Assembly (NCBI RefSeq): GCF_022811705.1
Contig: NZ_CP094528.1
Location: forward strand, 1,178,001-1,242,000
Source: Agromyces larvae
Lineage (GTDB): Bacteria; Actinomycetota; Actinomycetes; Actinomycetales; Microbacteriaceae
Length of the DNA stretch: 64,000 nucleotides
Direction of reading: 5' to 3'
Program-made: the position numbers and the translations under genes
The notes under the pieces: model-generated
Told to the model about the DNA's origin: nothing
The model's input: the letters and a program-made list of their open reading frames with translations, nothing else
Databases searched by the model: none
Shown: positions 9,816 to 18,796 of the stretch, piece by piece
How the letters are laid out: each line of letters starts with the position of its first letter
Position numbering within the stretch: the stretch's first letter is position 1

Positions 9816-10010
9816 TCAGTGCGAGGCGGACCCGTCGGCGCGGAGCTCGGCGTCGCGCTCGTGGTACCCCTCGGCGATCGCGTTGCCGAACGCCCTGGCC
9901 TTCGCGTCGATCGACGAGAAGAACTCGCGACCGCTCGTGGTGCGGTTGACCTGGTGGGCGACGACGAAGCCGGCGGCGACACCGGCGATGAACCACAGCA
10001 CGCTCTTCAC
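9816..10010 (-). CDS. Small conserved membrane-anchored protein (64 aa, function unknown)
   Basis: Starts MKSVLWFIAGVAAGFVVAHQ, giving one N-terminal membrane span, then NRTTSGREFFSSIDAKARAF and GNAIAEGYHERDAELR, a short amphipathic soluble tail. The GTG at 10010 is preceded by GGGAG at five bases and is preferred over an ATG 36 bases upstream. Small proteins of this shape occur upstream of alaS in many Microbacteriaceae as far as I recall, and none has an assigned role. Its position between rpsD and alaS suggests cotranscription with alaS. No catalytic motif is visible. Confidence 0.75.
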   Translation of the reverse strand: MKSVLWFIAGVAAGFVVAHQVNRTTSGREFFSSIDAKARAFGNAIAEGYHERDAELRADGSASH

Positions 10011-10105
10011 GGAAGCTCCCTGATCGATCACGCCCGGCGTCGGCACGGGCCTCGGATCAGTCTAGTCTCGCCCGGCGCGGCCGCGGCGGCGGGCGCCGAA
10101 GACGA

Positions 10106-10141
10106 CGCAGGGGCCGCGGGTGGGAAACCGCGACCCCTGCG
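10106..10141 (-). terminator. Stem-loop after rpsD
   Basis: Stem of cgcagggg-c-cgcgg against ccgcg-a-cccctgcg with a short loop gtgggaaa and one internal mismatch. It lies 18 bp after the rpsD stop on the minus strand, so it is read as the rpsD terminator. There is no long U-run, as often in actinobacteria. Confidence 0.7.
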
Positions 10142-10158
10142 TGCTCGACGCGGATGCG

Positions 10159-10782
10159 TCAGCGAGCGGCGTAGTACTCGACGACGAGCTGCACGTCACA
10201 GGTCACGGGGACCTCGGCGCGCTTCGGGCGACGCACGAGGGTCGCCTGCAGGCGGTCGAGCTCGACCTCGAGGTAGCCCGGGGTCTTGGGCAGCACGTCG
10301 ACGTGACCGCCGGCCGCGGCGACCTGGAAGGGCTCGGTGCCCTCGGAGCGCTGCTTGACGCCGATGTGCTGGCCCGGCTTCACGCGGAACGAGGGGCGGT
10401 CGACGATCTTGCCGTCGACGAGGATGTGGCGGTGCACCACGAACTGGCGCGCCTGCGAGATGGTGCGGGCGAAGCCGGCACGCAGCACGAGGGCGTCGAG
10501 ACGCATCTCGAGCAGCTCGACCAGGTTCTCACCGGTCTGGCCGTCGATGCGCTTGGCCTCGTTGTAGGCGATGCGGAGCTGCTTCTCGCCGATGTTGTAC
10601 TGGGCGCGGAGGCGCTGCTTCTCGCGGAGGCGGACGGCGTAGTCGCTGTCGGCCTTGCGCTTGGTGCGGCCGTGCTCGCCGGGGCCGTACGGGCGCTTCT
10701 CCATGATGCGGGCGGCCTTCGGGGTGAGGGCCACGCCGAGCGCGCGGGAGAGTCGGGTCTTGCTACGTGCGCGGTTCGACAC
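10159..10782 (-). CDS. rpsD: 30S ribosomal protein S4, zinc-free form
   Basis: Primary 16S rRNA-binding protein that nucleates the 30S body. 207 residues starting MSNRARSKTRLSRALGVALT, with the S4 RNA-binding domain at about residues 97-160 (LDALVLRAGFARTISQARQFVVHRHILVDG). The N-terminal cysteine ligands of the zinc-binding form are absent; the only cysteine is near the C-terminus. GTG start at 10782 with AAAGGA at a good distance. Monocistronic in appearance, away from the main ribosomal operon, as in other actinobacteria with stand-alone rpsD. Confidence 0.97.
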   Translation of the reverse strand: MSNRARSKTRLSRALGVALTPKAARIMEKRPYGPGEHGRTKRKADSDYAVRLREKQRLRAQYNIGEKQLRIAYNEAKRIDGQTGENLVELLEMRLDALVLRAGFARTISQARQFVVHRHILVDGKIVDRPSFRVKPGQHIGVKQRSEGTEPFQVAAAGGHVDVLPKTPGYLEVELDRLQATLVRRPKRAEVPVTCDVQLVVEYYAAR

Positions 10783-10814
10783 GAATGTCCTTTCGGAAGA
10801 ATCTCAAGTGGAAC

Positions 10815-10835
10815 TCCGGTGCGTGGCGCACCGGA
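10815..10835 (-). promoter_or_regulatory. Hairpin in the rarA-rpsD gap / rpsD leader
   Basis: Perfect nine-base arms tccggtgcg and cgcaccgga around a three-base loop, about 33 bases upstream of the rpsD start. It may terminate rarA or sit in the rpsD leader, where S4 autoregulation occurs in other bacteria; the sequence does not decide. The rest of the 196-bp gap (10783-10978) shows no gene. Confidence 0.4.
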
Positions 10836-10978
10836 AGTCTGTGTCAGAGGGATTCGCCAAGGGCCGATCGGCTACAGATCGCACCCATTCGCCGTCGAAC
10901 CCGCGCAGCCGCACGCAGGATTCAGGCTTCAGGCCAGCGACCATCGTACCACGCGGCCCCGAACGGCCCGTGCCGGGC

Positions 10979-12529
10979 TCAATCGCGCCCGCGCACGATG
11001 CGCCGCAGCTTCGCGAGCCGCGCCGAGATCTCGCGTTCGTTGCCGTGTTCGGTCGGCTGGTAGTAGGTCGCGTCGCGCAGCGGGTCGGGCAGGTACTGCT
11101 GCGGCACGACACCGATCGCGTCGTCGTGGGGGTAGCGGTACCCCTTGCCGTGGCCGAGGCGCTTCGCGCCCGGGTAGTGCGCGTCGCGCAGGTGCTTCGG
11201 CACCCGGCCGAGACGCCCCTCGCGCACGTCGGAGATCGCGCGATCGATGCCGAGGTACGCCGCGTTCGACTTCGGCGCGGTGGCGAGATGCACCACCGCC
11301 TGCGCGAGCGGAATGCGCCCCTCGGGCATGCCGATGAGCTGCACCGCCTGCGCCGCCGCGACCGCGACGCCGAGCGCGGTCGGGTCGGCCATGCCGATGT
11401 CCTCGGAGGCGAGCACGATGATGCGCCGAGCGATGAACCGCGGGTCTTCGCCGGCCTCGATCATGCGTGCGAGGTAGTGCAGTGCGGCGTCGACGTCGCT
11501 GCCCCGCACGCTCTTGATGAAGGCGCTGATCACGTCGTAGTGCTCGTCGCCGTCGCGGTCGTAGCGCAGCAGCGCGCGGTCCACCGCGCGCGCGACGGTT
11601 TCGGGCGTGATGAGCGGGCGGGCGGGCGCCATCGCGTGGGTATCGGATGCTTCGGCATCGGATGCTCCGCCGCCGGCGCCGGCCGCGGCATCCGGATCTT
11701 CGGTCGCGCCCGAGGCGCCCGAGGCGCCCGTCTCGCCCGTGGCATCCGTCTCGCCCGTGGCATCCGTCTCGCCCGTGGCATGCGTCTCGCCCGCATCCGT
11801 TCCAGCCGGAGCATCCGCCGCATCCGCCGCACCGGACGCGGCGGCCGCCTCGCCGGCGGCCGAGACCGCGGCGGCCTCGAGCGCGGTGAGCGCCCGACGC
11901 GCGTCGCCCGACGCGAGCCGCACGATCGCCCGCCGCGCCTCGGGATCGAGGTCGACGGCGCCGGCCAGCCCGCGCGGATCGACCAGCGCGCGATCGACGA
12001 GCATACCGAGGTCGTCGTCGGAGAGCGGCTCGAGGGTGAGCAGCAACGACCGCGACAGCAGCGGCGAGATGACCGAGAACGACGGGTTCTCGGTGGTGGC
12101 GGCGACCAGGATCACCCAGCCGTTCTCGACCCCCGGGAGCAGCGCGTCCTGCTGGGCCTTCGTGAACCGGTGGATCTCGTCCAGGAAGAGCACCGTCGAG
12201 AGGCCGTACAGGTCGCGCGACGCCTGCGCCTCCTCCATCACCTGGCGGACGTCGCGGACGCCGGCCGTCACCGCCGAGAGCTCGACGAACTTGCGGCCCG
12301 ACGACCGGGCGATCGCCTGGGCGAGGGTCGTCTTGCCGGTGCCCGGCGGACCCCACAGGATGACCGACACCGACCCGCTCGTGCCGGCGCGGTCGCTCGC
12401 GAGCGCGACGAGCGGCGACCCCGGGCCGAGCAGGTGCCGCTGACCGGCGACCTCGTCGAGGCTGGTGGGGCGCATCCGCACGGCGAGCGGGGTGGCGCCC
12501 GAGCGCAGCCCCTGACCGTGCTGAACCAT
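10979..12529 (-). CDS. rarA: Replication-associated recombination ATPase RarA with ~80-residue repeat insert
   Basis: AAA+ ATPase of the RarA/MgsA/WRNIP1 family acting at stalled replication forks. Walker [15 protein letters not shown] is near residue 60, Walker [11 protein letters not shown] near 115, sensor 1 [11 protein letters not shown] near 145. The C-terminal tetramerisation domain is well conserved ([39 protein letters not shown]). Between the ATPase lid and that domain, about residues 223-303, is an Ala/Thr/Gly/Glu-rich insert with GETDAT repeats, not part of the usual family core. The ATG at 12529 lies six bases after TACGCT, a probable leaderless promoter. Confidence 0.93.
   Translation of the reverse strand: MVQHGQGLRSGATPLAVRMRPTSLDEVAGQRHLLGPGSPLVALASDRAGTSGSVSVILWGPPGTGKTTLAQAIARSSGRKFVELSAVTAGVRDVRQVMEEAQASRDLYGLSTVLFLDEIHRFTKAQQDALLPGVENGWVILVAATTENPSFSVISPLLSRSLLLTLEPLSDDDLGMLVDRALVDPRGLAGAVDLDPEARRAIVRLASGDARRALTALEAAAVSAAGEAAAASGAADAADAPAGTDAGETHATGETDATGETDATGETGASGASGATEDPDAAAGAGGGASDAEASDTHAMAPARPLITPETVARAVDRALLRYDRDGDEHYDVISAFIKSVRGSDVDAALHYLARMIEAGEDPRFIARRIIVLASEDIGMADPTALGVAVAAAQAVQLIGMPEGRIPLAQAVVHLATAPKSNAAYLGIDRAISDVREGRLGRVPKHLRDAHYPGAKRLGHGKGYRYPHDDAIGVVPQQYLPDPLRDATYYQPTEHGNEREISARLAKLRRIVRGRD
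11730..11797 (-). repeat. 18-bp in-frame tandem repeat inside rarA
   Basis: About three and a half copies of gtctcgcccgtggcatcc (plus strand) beginning at 11730, 11748, 11766 and 11784. They encode the hexapeptide repeat GETDAT on the minus strand. Flanking sequence is also repetitive (cgaggcgcc, gcatccg), making the whole insert look like replication-slippage product. Confidence 0.85.
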
Positions 12530-12535
12530 GCCATC

Positions 12536-12541
12536 AGCGTA
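12536..12541 (-). promoter_or_regulatory. Putative -10 element of leaderless rarA
   Basis: Minus-strand TACGCT, six bases, then ATG at 12529; no Shine-Dalgarno. Same spacing as at aroQ, DUF1697, pemK-like, DUF3000, tetR and dut in this window. Confidence 0.5.
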
Positions 12542-12652
12542 ACCGCGCCCGCCGACACCGCCCGGCGCGGTGTTCGCGGTACGACGCAGGATTGGCCCGG
12601 CGGGCGGGCCTTAAGTAGAGTCTGCTGGCAGGATTCCGCAAGAAGGAGCACC

Positions 12653-13441
12653 GTGGCACAGAGCGACCGGCAGGCCCGTGAGGAACGAGCGCGGCTGCGC
12701 ACCTACCAGGCCCGTCAGGAGGTGCACGCCAGGAAGCAGCGTCGTCGCGTGCGCGACAACCTGATCGCCGGGGGCGTCCTCGTCGTCGTGCTCGTCATCG
12801 CCACGGCCGCGCAGCTCTTCTACTTCAACGGCGGGCCGGGCACCCCCGAGGCCGAGCCCAGCACACCGCCGACCGCCGAGCCCACCGAGACGCCGGCCCC
12901 CGAGGGCGAGAACCAGGGCGACGTCCCCTCCGCCGACATCGCCGAGGGGCGCACCTGGACGGGCACGCTCACCCTCAACGACATCCCGCTCGGCATCGAG
13001 CTCGACGGCGCCGCCGCGCCGCAGGCGGTCTCCAGCGAGATCGCACTCGCCCAGTCGGGGTTCTACGACGGCGTCAGCTGCCATCGCCTCACCACCGACG
13101 GCATCTACGTGCTGCAGTGCGGCGACCCCACCGGCGACGGCACGGGCGGCCCCGGCTACTCGTACGGCCCGATCGAGAACGCGCCGGCCGACGGGCTCTA
13201 CCCCGCCGGCACCATCGCCATGGCTCGCTCCGCCAGCGCGTACAGCCAGGGCAGCCAGTTCTTCATCGTCTACCAGGATTCGACCCTGCCCACCGATACC
13301 GGCGGGTACTCGGTGATCGGGCGGGTCACGAGCGGGCTCGACCAGCTCATCAGCGGCGTCGTCGCCGGCGGCACGGCCGACGGCAGCACCGACGGCGCAC
13401 CCGCGACGGAGGTGCTCATCACGGGCTTCACCGTGCAGTGA
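12653..13441 (+). CDS. Membrane-anchored cyclophilin-type peptidyl-prolyl isomerase
   Basis: Predicted to isomerise X-Pro bonds outside the membrane. The 262-residue protein has a basic N-terminus with a short helix, one membrane span near residues 36-56 (LIAGGVLVVVLVIATAAQLF), and a Pro/Thr/Glu linker. A cyclophilin domain follows from about residue 100: SGFYDGVSCHRLTTDGIYVLQCGDPTGDGTGGPGY, AGTIAMARSASAYSQGSQFFI and YSVIGRVTSGLD. The usual catalytic FHR is changed to CHR and R is retained in SCHR. GTG start at 12653 follows AAGGAG. It is divergent from rarA and followed by a hairpin terminator and a DUF349 gene. Confidence 0.9.
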   Translation: MAQSDRQAREERARLRTYQARQEVHARKQRRRVRDNLIAGGVLVVVLVIATAAQLFYFNGGPGTPEAEPSTPPTAEPTETPAPEGENQGDVPSADIAEGRTWTGTLTLNDIPLGIELDGAAAPQAVSSEIALAQSGFYDGVSCHRLTTDGIYVLQCGDPTGDGTGGPGYSYGPIENAPADGLYPAGTIAMARSASAYSQGSQFFIVYQDSTLPTDTGGYSVIGRVTSGLDQLISGVVAGGTADGSTDGAPATEVLITGFTVQ

Positions 13442-13448
13442 GCGCCCT

Positions 13449-13478
13449 GCGCGTCCGGCGGCAACCCCGCCGACGCGC
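13449..13478 (+). terminator. Stem-loop after the cyclophilin gene
   Basis: gcgcgtccggcgg pairs with ccgccgacgcgc (one bulged base) around loop caacc, eight bases after the cyclophilin stop. Confidence 0.6.
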
Positions 13479-13555
13479 CCCCGGCTGTGCAATAGGCTGG
13501 TCGGGCACAACGCCGCCGCGATGACCGCGGCATCCGACCACGACAGGGTGAAGCC

Positions 13556-14788
13556 GTGACCGATTCAGACCAGCAACCGTGGGGCCGCGTCGACGAGACG
13601 GGCACCGTCTTCGTGCGCACGAACGACGGCGAACGCGAGGTCGGCCAGTTCCCCGACGGCTCCCCCGAGGAGGCGCTCGCCTACTTCGAGCGCAAGTACG
13701 CCGACCTCGCCGGGCAGGTGAACCTGCTCGAGCAGCGCGTACGACGCGGCGCTCCCGCCGCCGACGTGGCGAAGGCCGTCGCCCACCTGCAGACCGCGGT
13801 CGCAGGCGCCAACGCGGTCGGCGACCTCGACTCCCTCTCGCGTCGCCTCGAAGCCCTGTCGGGCACCACCGCCGAACTCACCGAGCAGCAGCAGGCCGAG
13901 GCCAAGGCCGCCGTCGCCGAGGCGCTCGCCGAGCGCACCGCGATCGTGGAGGCGGCCGAGACGCTCGCCGCCCAGGATCCGGCGAAGACCCAGTGGAAGC
14001 AGACGTCGGCGCAGCTCGACGAGCTGTTCACCCGCTGGCAGCGCCACCAGCAGGACGGCCCCCGGCTGCCGAAGGGCGACGCGAACGAGCTCTGGAAGCG
14101 GTTCCGTGCCGCACGCTCCACGATCGAGCACCACCGCAAGGCGTTCTTCGCCGAGCTCGACGCCGCGCACCGCGATGTCCGGGCCCGCAAGCAGCGGCTG
14201 ATCGAGCGGGCCGAGGCGCTCGCGCCGCGCGGTGCCGACGCGATCCCCGAGTACCGCGCGCTGCTCGACGAATGGAAGCTGGCCGGCCGGGCGGGCAAGA
14301 AGCTCGACGACGCACTGTGGGCGAAGTTCAAGGCTGCGGGCGATGTGCTCTTCCAGGCGAAGGCCGAGGCCGACGCCATCGAGGACGAGGCGTACCGCGC
14401 CAACCTCGAGCAGAAGCTCGCGCTCCTCGACGAGGCCGAGCCGCTGCTGAAGCAGACCGACCCGAAGGCGGCACGCGCCGCACTCACCCGCTTCCAGGAC
14501 CGCTGGGACGAGATCGGCCGAGTGCCGCGCGACCAGATCCGGGTCGTCGAGGACCGGCTGCGCAAGATCGAGTCCCACGTCCGCGGCCTCGAGGATGCCC
14601 GCTGGGAGCGCGAGGACCCCGAGAAGAAGGCCCGTTCCGAGGGCATGCTCGGCCAGCTCACCGACGCCATCGCCAAGCTCGAGTCCGACCTGGCCGATGC
14701 CGAGGCCCGTGGCGATGCGAAAGCGGCCGCCGCGGCTCGCGAGGCGCTCGACGCCCGCCGCGCCTGGCTCAAAGCCGTCGGGGGCTGA
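13556..14788 (+). CDS. DUF349 domain protein
   Basis: A 410-residue, highly charged, mostly helical protein. The first 50 residues form a small beta-rich segment (WGRVDETGTVFVRTNDGERE). The rest carries repeated DUF349-type units, seen in TQWKQTSAQLDELFTRWQRH, LWKRFRAARSTIEHHRKAFF and LWAKFKAAGDVLFQAKAEAD, with coiled-coil character throughout. DUF349 proteins are common beside rel in actinobacteria; their role is unknown. GTG start at 13556 has a weak GGGTGA upstream. It is followed by the AbiEi-like gene on the same strand. Confidence 0.88.
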   Translation: MTDSDQQPWGRVDETGTVFVRTNDGEREVGQFPDGSPEEALAYFERKYADLAGQVNLLEQRVRRGAPAADVAKAVAHLQTAVAGANAVGDLDSLSRRLEALSGTTAELTEQQQAEAKAAVAEALAERTAIVEAAETLAAQDPAKTQWKQTSAQLDELFTRWQRHQQDGPRLPKGDANELWKRFRAARSTIEHHRKAFFAELDAAHRDVRARKQRLIERAEALAPRGADAIPEYRALLDEWKLAGRAGKKLDDALWAKFKAAGDVLFQAKAEADAIEDEAYRANLEQKLALLDEAEPLLKQTDPKAARAALTRFQDRWDEIGRVPRDQIRVVEDRLRKIESHVRGLEDARWEREDPEKKARSEGMLGQLTDAIAKLESDLADAEARGDAKAAAAAREALDARRAWLKAVGG

Positions 14789-14879
14789 GCGCTCCTCCCC
14801 AACCGTCGCGATGCGGGCCGCCGTCCACAGGCGGTCCGCATCGGCGCATTCGGCGCGGCGCATCCTCCACCATGGGCTG

Positions 14880-15467
14880 ATGGCCCGACTTCCCTCCGTC
14901 CTCGGCACCGCCGATCTCCCCCTCCCCGAGCTCTGCGCCGCGCGCATCGACGGCGAACTCATGCCGTTCGGCGACGGCTGGGTGCCGATCGACGAACCCG
15001 ACCTGATCGGGCTGCGCGCCGAGGTGCTCGCCCGTCGCGCCGACCGCGACCTCATCGTCGAACGGCGTTCGGCGGCGTGGCTGCTGGGCGCGCTCGTCGC
15101 CCCACCCGACCCCCCGCAGTTCTGCGTGCCGATGCGCGCTCGCATCGCCCAACGGGTGGCACGCGACTTCTCGGTACGCGAAGTCGCCATCGACGACGAC
15201 GAGATCATCACGGTCGCCGGGCTCATCCGCTGCACTCGCCCGGTGCGTACCGTGCTCGACCTCGCACGCGACACCGGGGTCGACGAACGGGCCGCGATCC
15301 GCGCCGCCGCCGCGCTGCTGCAGACCGACGCCGAGCTCGCCGACGAGGCCGAGGACCGGCTCAGGTCGGCGTTCCGCCTCCCCGGCAAGGTCCGCGCCCT
15401 CGAACGGCTCGCGACAGCGCGCGCCATCGCGGTGACCGCGATGCGTCAGCCGTCGGAGACGCGGTAG
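14880..15467 (+). CDS. AbiEi-antitoxin-like protein (function unproven)
   Basis: 195 residues without membrane segments. It starts MARLPSVLGTADLPLPELCA. IVERRSAAWLLGALVAP resembles the core of AbiEi-type (type IV) antitoxins, and TVAGLIRCTRPVRTVLDLARD resembles the part after it. There is no recognisable AbiEii nucleotidyltransferase toxin beside it, so if it is AbiEi-related it stands alone, as many Microbacteriaceae homologues do in my recollection. The 3' end overlaps the 3' end of rel by 22 bp on the opposite strand. No clear Shine-Dalgarno; the ATG at 14880 is a best guess. Confidence 0.55.
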   Translation: MARLPSVLGTADLPLPELCAARIDGELMPFGDGWVPIDEPDLIGLRAEVLARRADRDLIVERRSAAWLLGALVAPPDPPQFCVPMRARIAQRVARDFSVREVAIDDDEIITVAGLIRCTRPVRTVLDLARDTGVDERAAIRAAAALLQTDAELADEAEDRLRSAFRLPGKVRALERLATARAIAVTAMRQPSETR

Positions 15468-17701
15468 ACGTCGTACACGGCGTCGATCCGGCGCACCGCG
15501 TTCAGCACCCGGTCGAGGTGGGTGGTATCGCCCATCTCGAACACGAACCGGCTGAGCGCGAGCCGATCGGTCGACGTCGACACGTTCGCCGAGAGGATGT
15601 TGACGTGGTGCTCGCTCAGCACGCGGGTCACATCCGACAGCAGCCCCGACCGATCGAGCGCCTCGATCTGGATCTGCACCAGGAACACGCTCTTCGAGCT
15701 CGGTGCCCACTCGACGTCGATCATGCGCTCGGGTTCGCGCATCAGCGACTGCACGTTGTGGCATCCGGCCTGGTGCACCGACACCCCCGAACCGCGGGTG
15801 ATGAACCCGACGATCTCGTCGCCGGGGACGGGGGTGCAGCAGCGAGCGAGCTTCACGAGGATGTCGGGCGCCCCGCGCACCAGCACCCCCGAGTCGCTCG
15901 TGCGCGGCAGCGCGCGGGCCCTGGTCGGGATGCTGATCTCGGGCTCGTCGACCTCGGCGACGTCGCGCACGAGCGCCACGACCTTCTCGAGCACCGACTG
16001 CGTCGAGACGTGCCCCTCGCCGACCGCCGCGTAGAGCGATGAGACGTCGTCGTAGCGCAGCTGCGCGGCGACCTCGGCGAACGACTCCTGGCTCATCAGC
16101 TTCTGCAAGGGCAGGTTCTGCTTGCGCATCGCCCGGGCGATCGCGTCCCGGCCGTGCTCGATGGCCTCGTCCCGGCGCTCCTTGGTGAACCACTGCCGGA
16201 TCTTGTTGCGCGCGCGGGGGCTCTTGACGAACGTCAGCCAGTCCTGGCTGGGGCCCGAGTCGGGGTTCTTCGAGGTGAACACCTCGACCACGTCGCCACT
16301 GGAGAGGACGCTCTCGAGCGGTACCAGCCGGCCGTTGACCTTCGCCCCCATCGTTCGGTGCCCGACCTCGGTGTGCACCGCGTACGCGAAGTCGACCGGG
16401 GTCGCGCCGGCCGGCAGGCCGATCACGCGACCCTTCGGCGTGAAGACGTAGACCTCTTTCGCACCGATCTCGAAGCGCAGCGAGTCGAGGAACTCCCCCG
16501 GATCGCTCGTCTCGGCCTGCCAGTCCGAGATGTGGGCGAGCCACGCCATGTCGGTCTCGGTCGCCGCCGACCGATCGTCCGTGCGGCCGCTGTTCATGCG
16601 CTCTTTGTACTTCCAGTGCGCGGCGACGCCGTACTCGGCCCGCTGGTGCATGTCATGGGTGCGGATCTGGATCTCGACCGCGCGGCCCTTCGGGCCGATC
16701 ACCGTCGTGTGCAGCGACTGATAGAGGTTGAACTTCGGGGTCGCGATGTAGTCCTTGAACCTGCCCGGCACCGGAGTCCACCGGGCATGGATGGCGCCGA
16801 GCACCGCGTAGCAGTCGCGCACCGAGTTGACGAGCACGCGGATGCCGACGAGGTCGTAGATCTCGTCGAACTCGCGGCCGCGCACGATCATCTTCTGGTA
16901 GATCGAGTAGTACTGCTTCGGCCGGCCGACGACCTTGCCGCGGATCTTCGCCTGCTTGAGGTCGTCGCCGACCAGGTCGATCACGGACTGCACGTACTCT
17001 TCGCGCTGCGGCGTGCGCTGCTTCACGAGGCTTTCGATCTCGGCGTAGAGCTTGGGGTAGAGCACCGCGAACGAGAGATCCTCGAGCTCCCACTTGATGG
17101 TCTGGATGCCGAGCCGGTGTGCGAGCGGGGCATAGATCTCGAGGGTCTCGGTCGCCTTGCGGGCCGCGTTCGCGGCGGGCACGAAGCCCCATGTGCGCGC
17201 ATTGTGCAGGCGGTCGGCGAGCTTGATGATGAGCACGCGGATGTCCTTCGACATCGCGACGATCATCTTGCGGACGGTCTCGGCCTGGGTCGAGTCGCCG
17301 TACTTGACCTTGTCGAGCTTCGTGACACCGTCGACGAGCATCGCGATCTCGTCGCCGAAGTCGGCCCGCAGCTGGTCGAGCGTGTAGTCGGTGTCTTCGA
17401 CCGTGTCGTGCAGCAGGGCCGCCGCGACCGTCTTGGAGCCGATGCCGAGGTCGGCGAGGATCTGGGCGACCGCGATGGGGTGCGTGATGTACGGCTCGCC
17501 GCTCTTGCGCTGCTGGCCGGTATGAGCACGGTCGGCGACCTGGTACGCCCGCTCCACCAGCCCGAGGTCGGCCTTCGGATGGTGCATCCGAACCGTGCGC
17601 AGCAACGTGTCGACCGCGCCCGACGGCTGCGCCTTGGAGAAGATCCTCGGCACGAGGCGGCGCAGTGACGCCGTCTGGTTGATCCCCGTGGTCTCGGTCA
17701 C
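15446..17701 (-). CDS. rel: Bifunctional (p)ppGpp synthetase/hydrolase (long RSH)
   Basis: Makes and degrades the alarmone (p)ppGpp in response to amino-acid starvation. 751 residues with HD hydrolase domain (THPIAVAQILADLG, LLHDTVEDTDYT: intact HD motif), synthetase domain (YQSLHTTVIGPKGRAVEIQI) and TGS domain (VYVFTPKGRVIGLPAGATPVDFAY). A helical/zinc-finger region with ARCCTPVPGDEIVGF and a C-terminal ACT domain follow. The GTG at 17701 is preferred over one at 17710 because GGGAGG stands eight bases before it and would overlap the other. It lies 81 bp after secF on the same strand; the gene's end overlaps the AbiEi-like gene tail-to-tail. Confidence 0.97.
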   Translation of the reverse strand: MTETTGINQTASLRRLVPRIFSKAQPSGAVDTLLRTVRMHHPKADLGLVERAYQVADRAHTGQQRKSGEPYITHPIAVAQILADLGIGSKTVAAALLHDTVEDTDYTLDQLRADFGDEIAMLVDGVTKLDKVKYGDSTQAETVRKMIVAMSKDIRVLIIKLADRLHNARTWGFVPAANAARKATETLEIYAPLAHRLGIQTIKWELEDLSFAVLYPKLYAEIESLVKQRTPQREEYVQSVIDLVGDDLKQAKIRGKVVGRPKQYYSIYQKMIVRGREFDEIYDLVGIRVLVNSVRDCYAVLGAIHARWTPVPGRFKDYIATPKFNLYQSLHTTVIGPKGRAVEIQIRTHDMHQRAEYGVAAHWKYKERMNSGRTDDRSAATETDMAWLAHISDWQAETSDPGEFLDSLRFEIGAKEVYVFTPKGRVIGLPAGATPVDFAYAVHTEVGHRTMGAKVNGRLVPLESVLSSGDVVEVFTSKNPDSGPSQDWLTFVKSPRARNKIRQWFTKERRDEAIEHGRDAIARAMRKQNLPLQKLMSQESFAEVAAQLRYDDVSSLYAAVGEGHVSTQSVLEKVVALVRDVAEVDEPEISIPTRARALPRTSDSGVLVRGAPDILVKLARCCTPVPGDEIVGFITRGSGVSVHQAGCHNVQSLMREPERMIDVEWAPSSKSVFLVQIQIEALDRSGLLSDVTRVLSEHHVNILSANVSTSTDRLALSRFVFEMGDTTHLDRVLNAVRRIDAVYDVYRVSDG

Positions 17702-17782
17702 CCGCCGCACCTCCCGCGTTCCATTATCGCCGCTCCTGGCGGAGGGCCGATCGCACGGGTCGAGAGGCGCAGCAGGCCGACG

Positions 17783-18796
17783 TCATCCGGCGGCGACCGC
17801 CTCGCGCGCCTCGGCGCCCGCGCGCCCGCGCTCCTTCAGCACCTTCTCGTCGTGACGGCGGATCTTCGGCTCGCCCTCGCGGAACTGCGAGTACATCGGC
17901 GCCGCGATGAAGACCGTCGACCAGGTGCCGACGAGGATGCCGATGAGCAGCGCGAGCGAGATGTCGCGCAGCGTGTCGGCTCCGAGCGCACCGGCGCCGA
18001 TGAACAGGATCGCCGCGACCGGCAGCGCCGCGACGACGCTCGTGTTGATCGACCGCACGAGGGTCTGGTTGACCGCGAGGTTGACCGACTCGGCGAAGGT
18101 GCGACGCGATTCCTCGCCGTCTTCGGCGGTGTTCTCGCGGATCTTGTCGAACACCACGACGGTGTCGTACAGCGAGTAGCTGAGGATCGTCAGGATGCCG
18201 ATCATCGCCGCCGGCGAGATCTCGAATCCGACGCTCGCGTAGATGCCGACGGTGACGACCAGATCGCCGAGCAGCGCGATGATCGCCGCGAGCGACATCT
18301 TCCAGGTGCGGAAGTACAACGCCATCACGAGCGCCGCCAGCAGCACGAAGGCGATCAGGCCGACGATCGCCTGACGGGTGACGTCGGCGCCCCAGCTCGG
18401 GCCGATGAAGGTCGAGGTGACCTCGGAGATCGGCACATCGTACGCCTCGGCGAGGGCCGAGCTCACCTCGAGCGATTCGGCCTGCTCGAGCTGGTCGGTC
18501 TGCACGCGCACGCCGTCGCCGCCCACGATCGTGACCCGCACTTCGGTGTCGGGGACGACCGAGTGCACCGCGTCGATCGCGGGCTGCGTCTCGGCGTTCT
18601 CGACGCCGGCGATCTGGAACTGCGAACCGCCGCGGAACTCGATGCTGAAGTTCACGCCCCGCACCAGCGGGATGGCGATGGTGACGACGATGAGCGCGAT
18701 CGCGATCGCGTACCACTTCTTGCGGCCGCCGACGAAGTTGAACGAGCGCTTGCCCGTGTAGAGGTCGTTGCCGAACTGGGTGATGCGGCTTGCCAT
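17783..18796 (-). CDS. secF: Protein translocase subunit SecF
   Basis: Partner of SecD in the proton-driven pull on exported chains at SecYEG. 337 residues, with a first membrane span (WYAIAIALIVVTIAIPLVRG) and a periplasm-side domain. The five-span RND-like bundle contains the signature ILSYSLYDTVVVFDKIREN. The ATG at 18796 shares one base with the secD stop (TGATG). The order yajC-secD-secF-rel is standard for actinobacteria. Confidence 0.96.
   Translation of the reverse strand: MASRITQFGNDLYTGKRSFNFVGGRKKWYAIAIALIVVTIAIPLVRGVNFSIEFRGGSQFQIAGVENAETQPAIDAVHSVVPDTEVRVTIVGGDGVRVQTDQLEQAESLEVSSALAEAYDVPISEVTSTFIGPSWGADVTRQAIVGLIAFVLLAALVMALYFRTWKMSLAAIIALLGDLVVTVGIYASVGFEISPAAMIGILTILSYSLYDTVVVFDKIRENTAEDGEESRRTFAESVNLAVNQTLVRSINTSVVAALPVAAILFIGAGALGADTLRDISLALLIGILVGTWSTVFIAAPMYSQFREGEPKIRRHDEKVLKERGRAGAEAREAVAAG

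Noticed and set aside
5763..10358. A 1531-codon open frame on the plus strand
   Set aside because: It lies antisense to mltG, ruvX and alaS, is Arg/His/Gly-rich in composition with no recognisable domain, and arises from GC-rich codon structure on the other strand.
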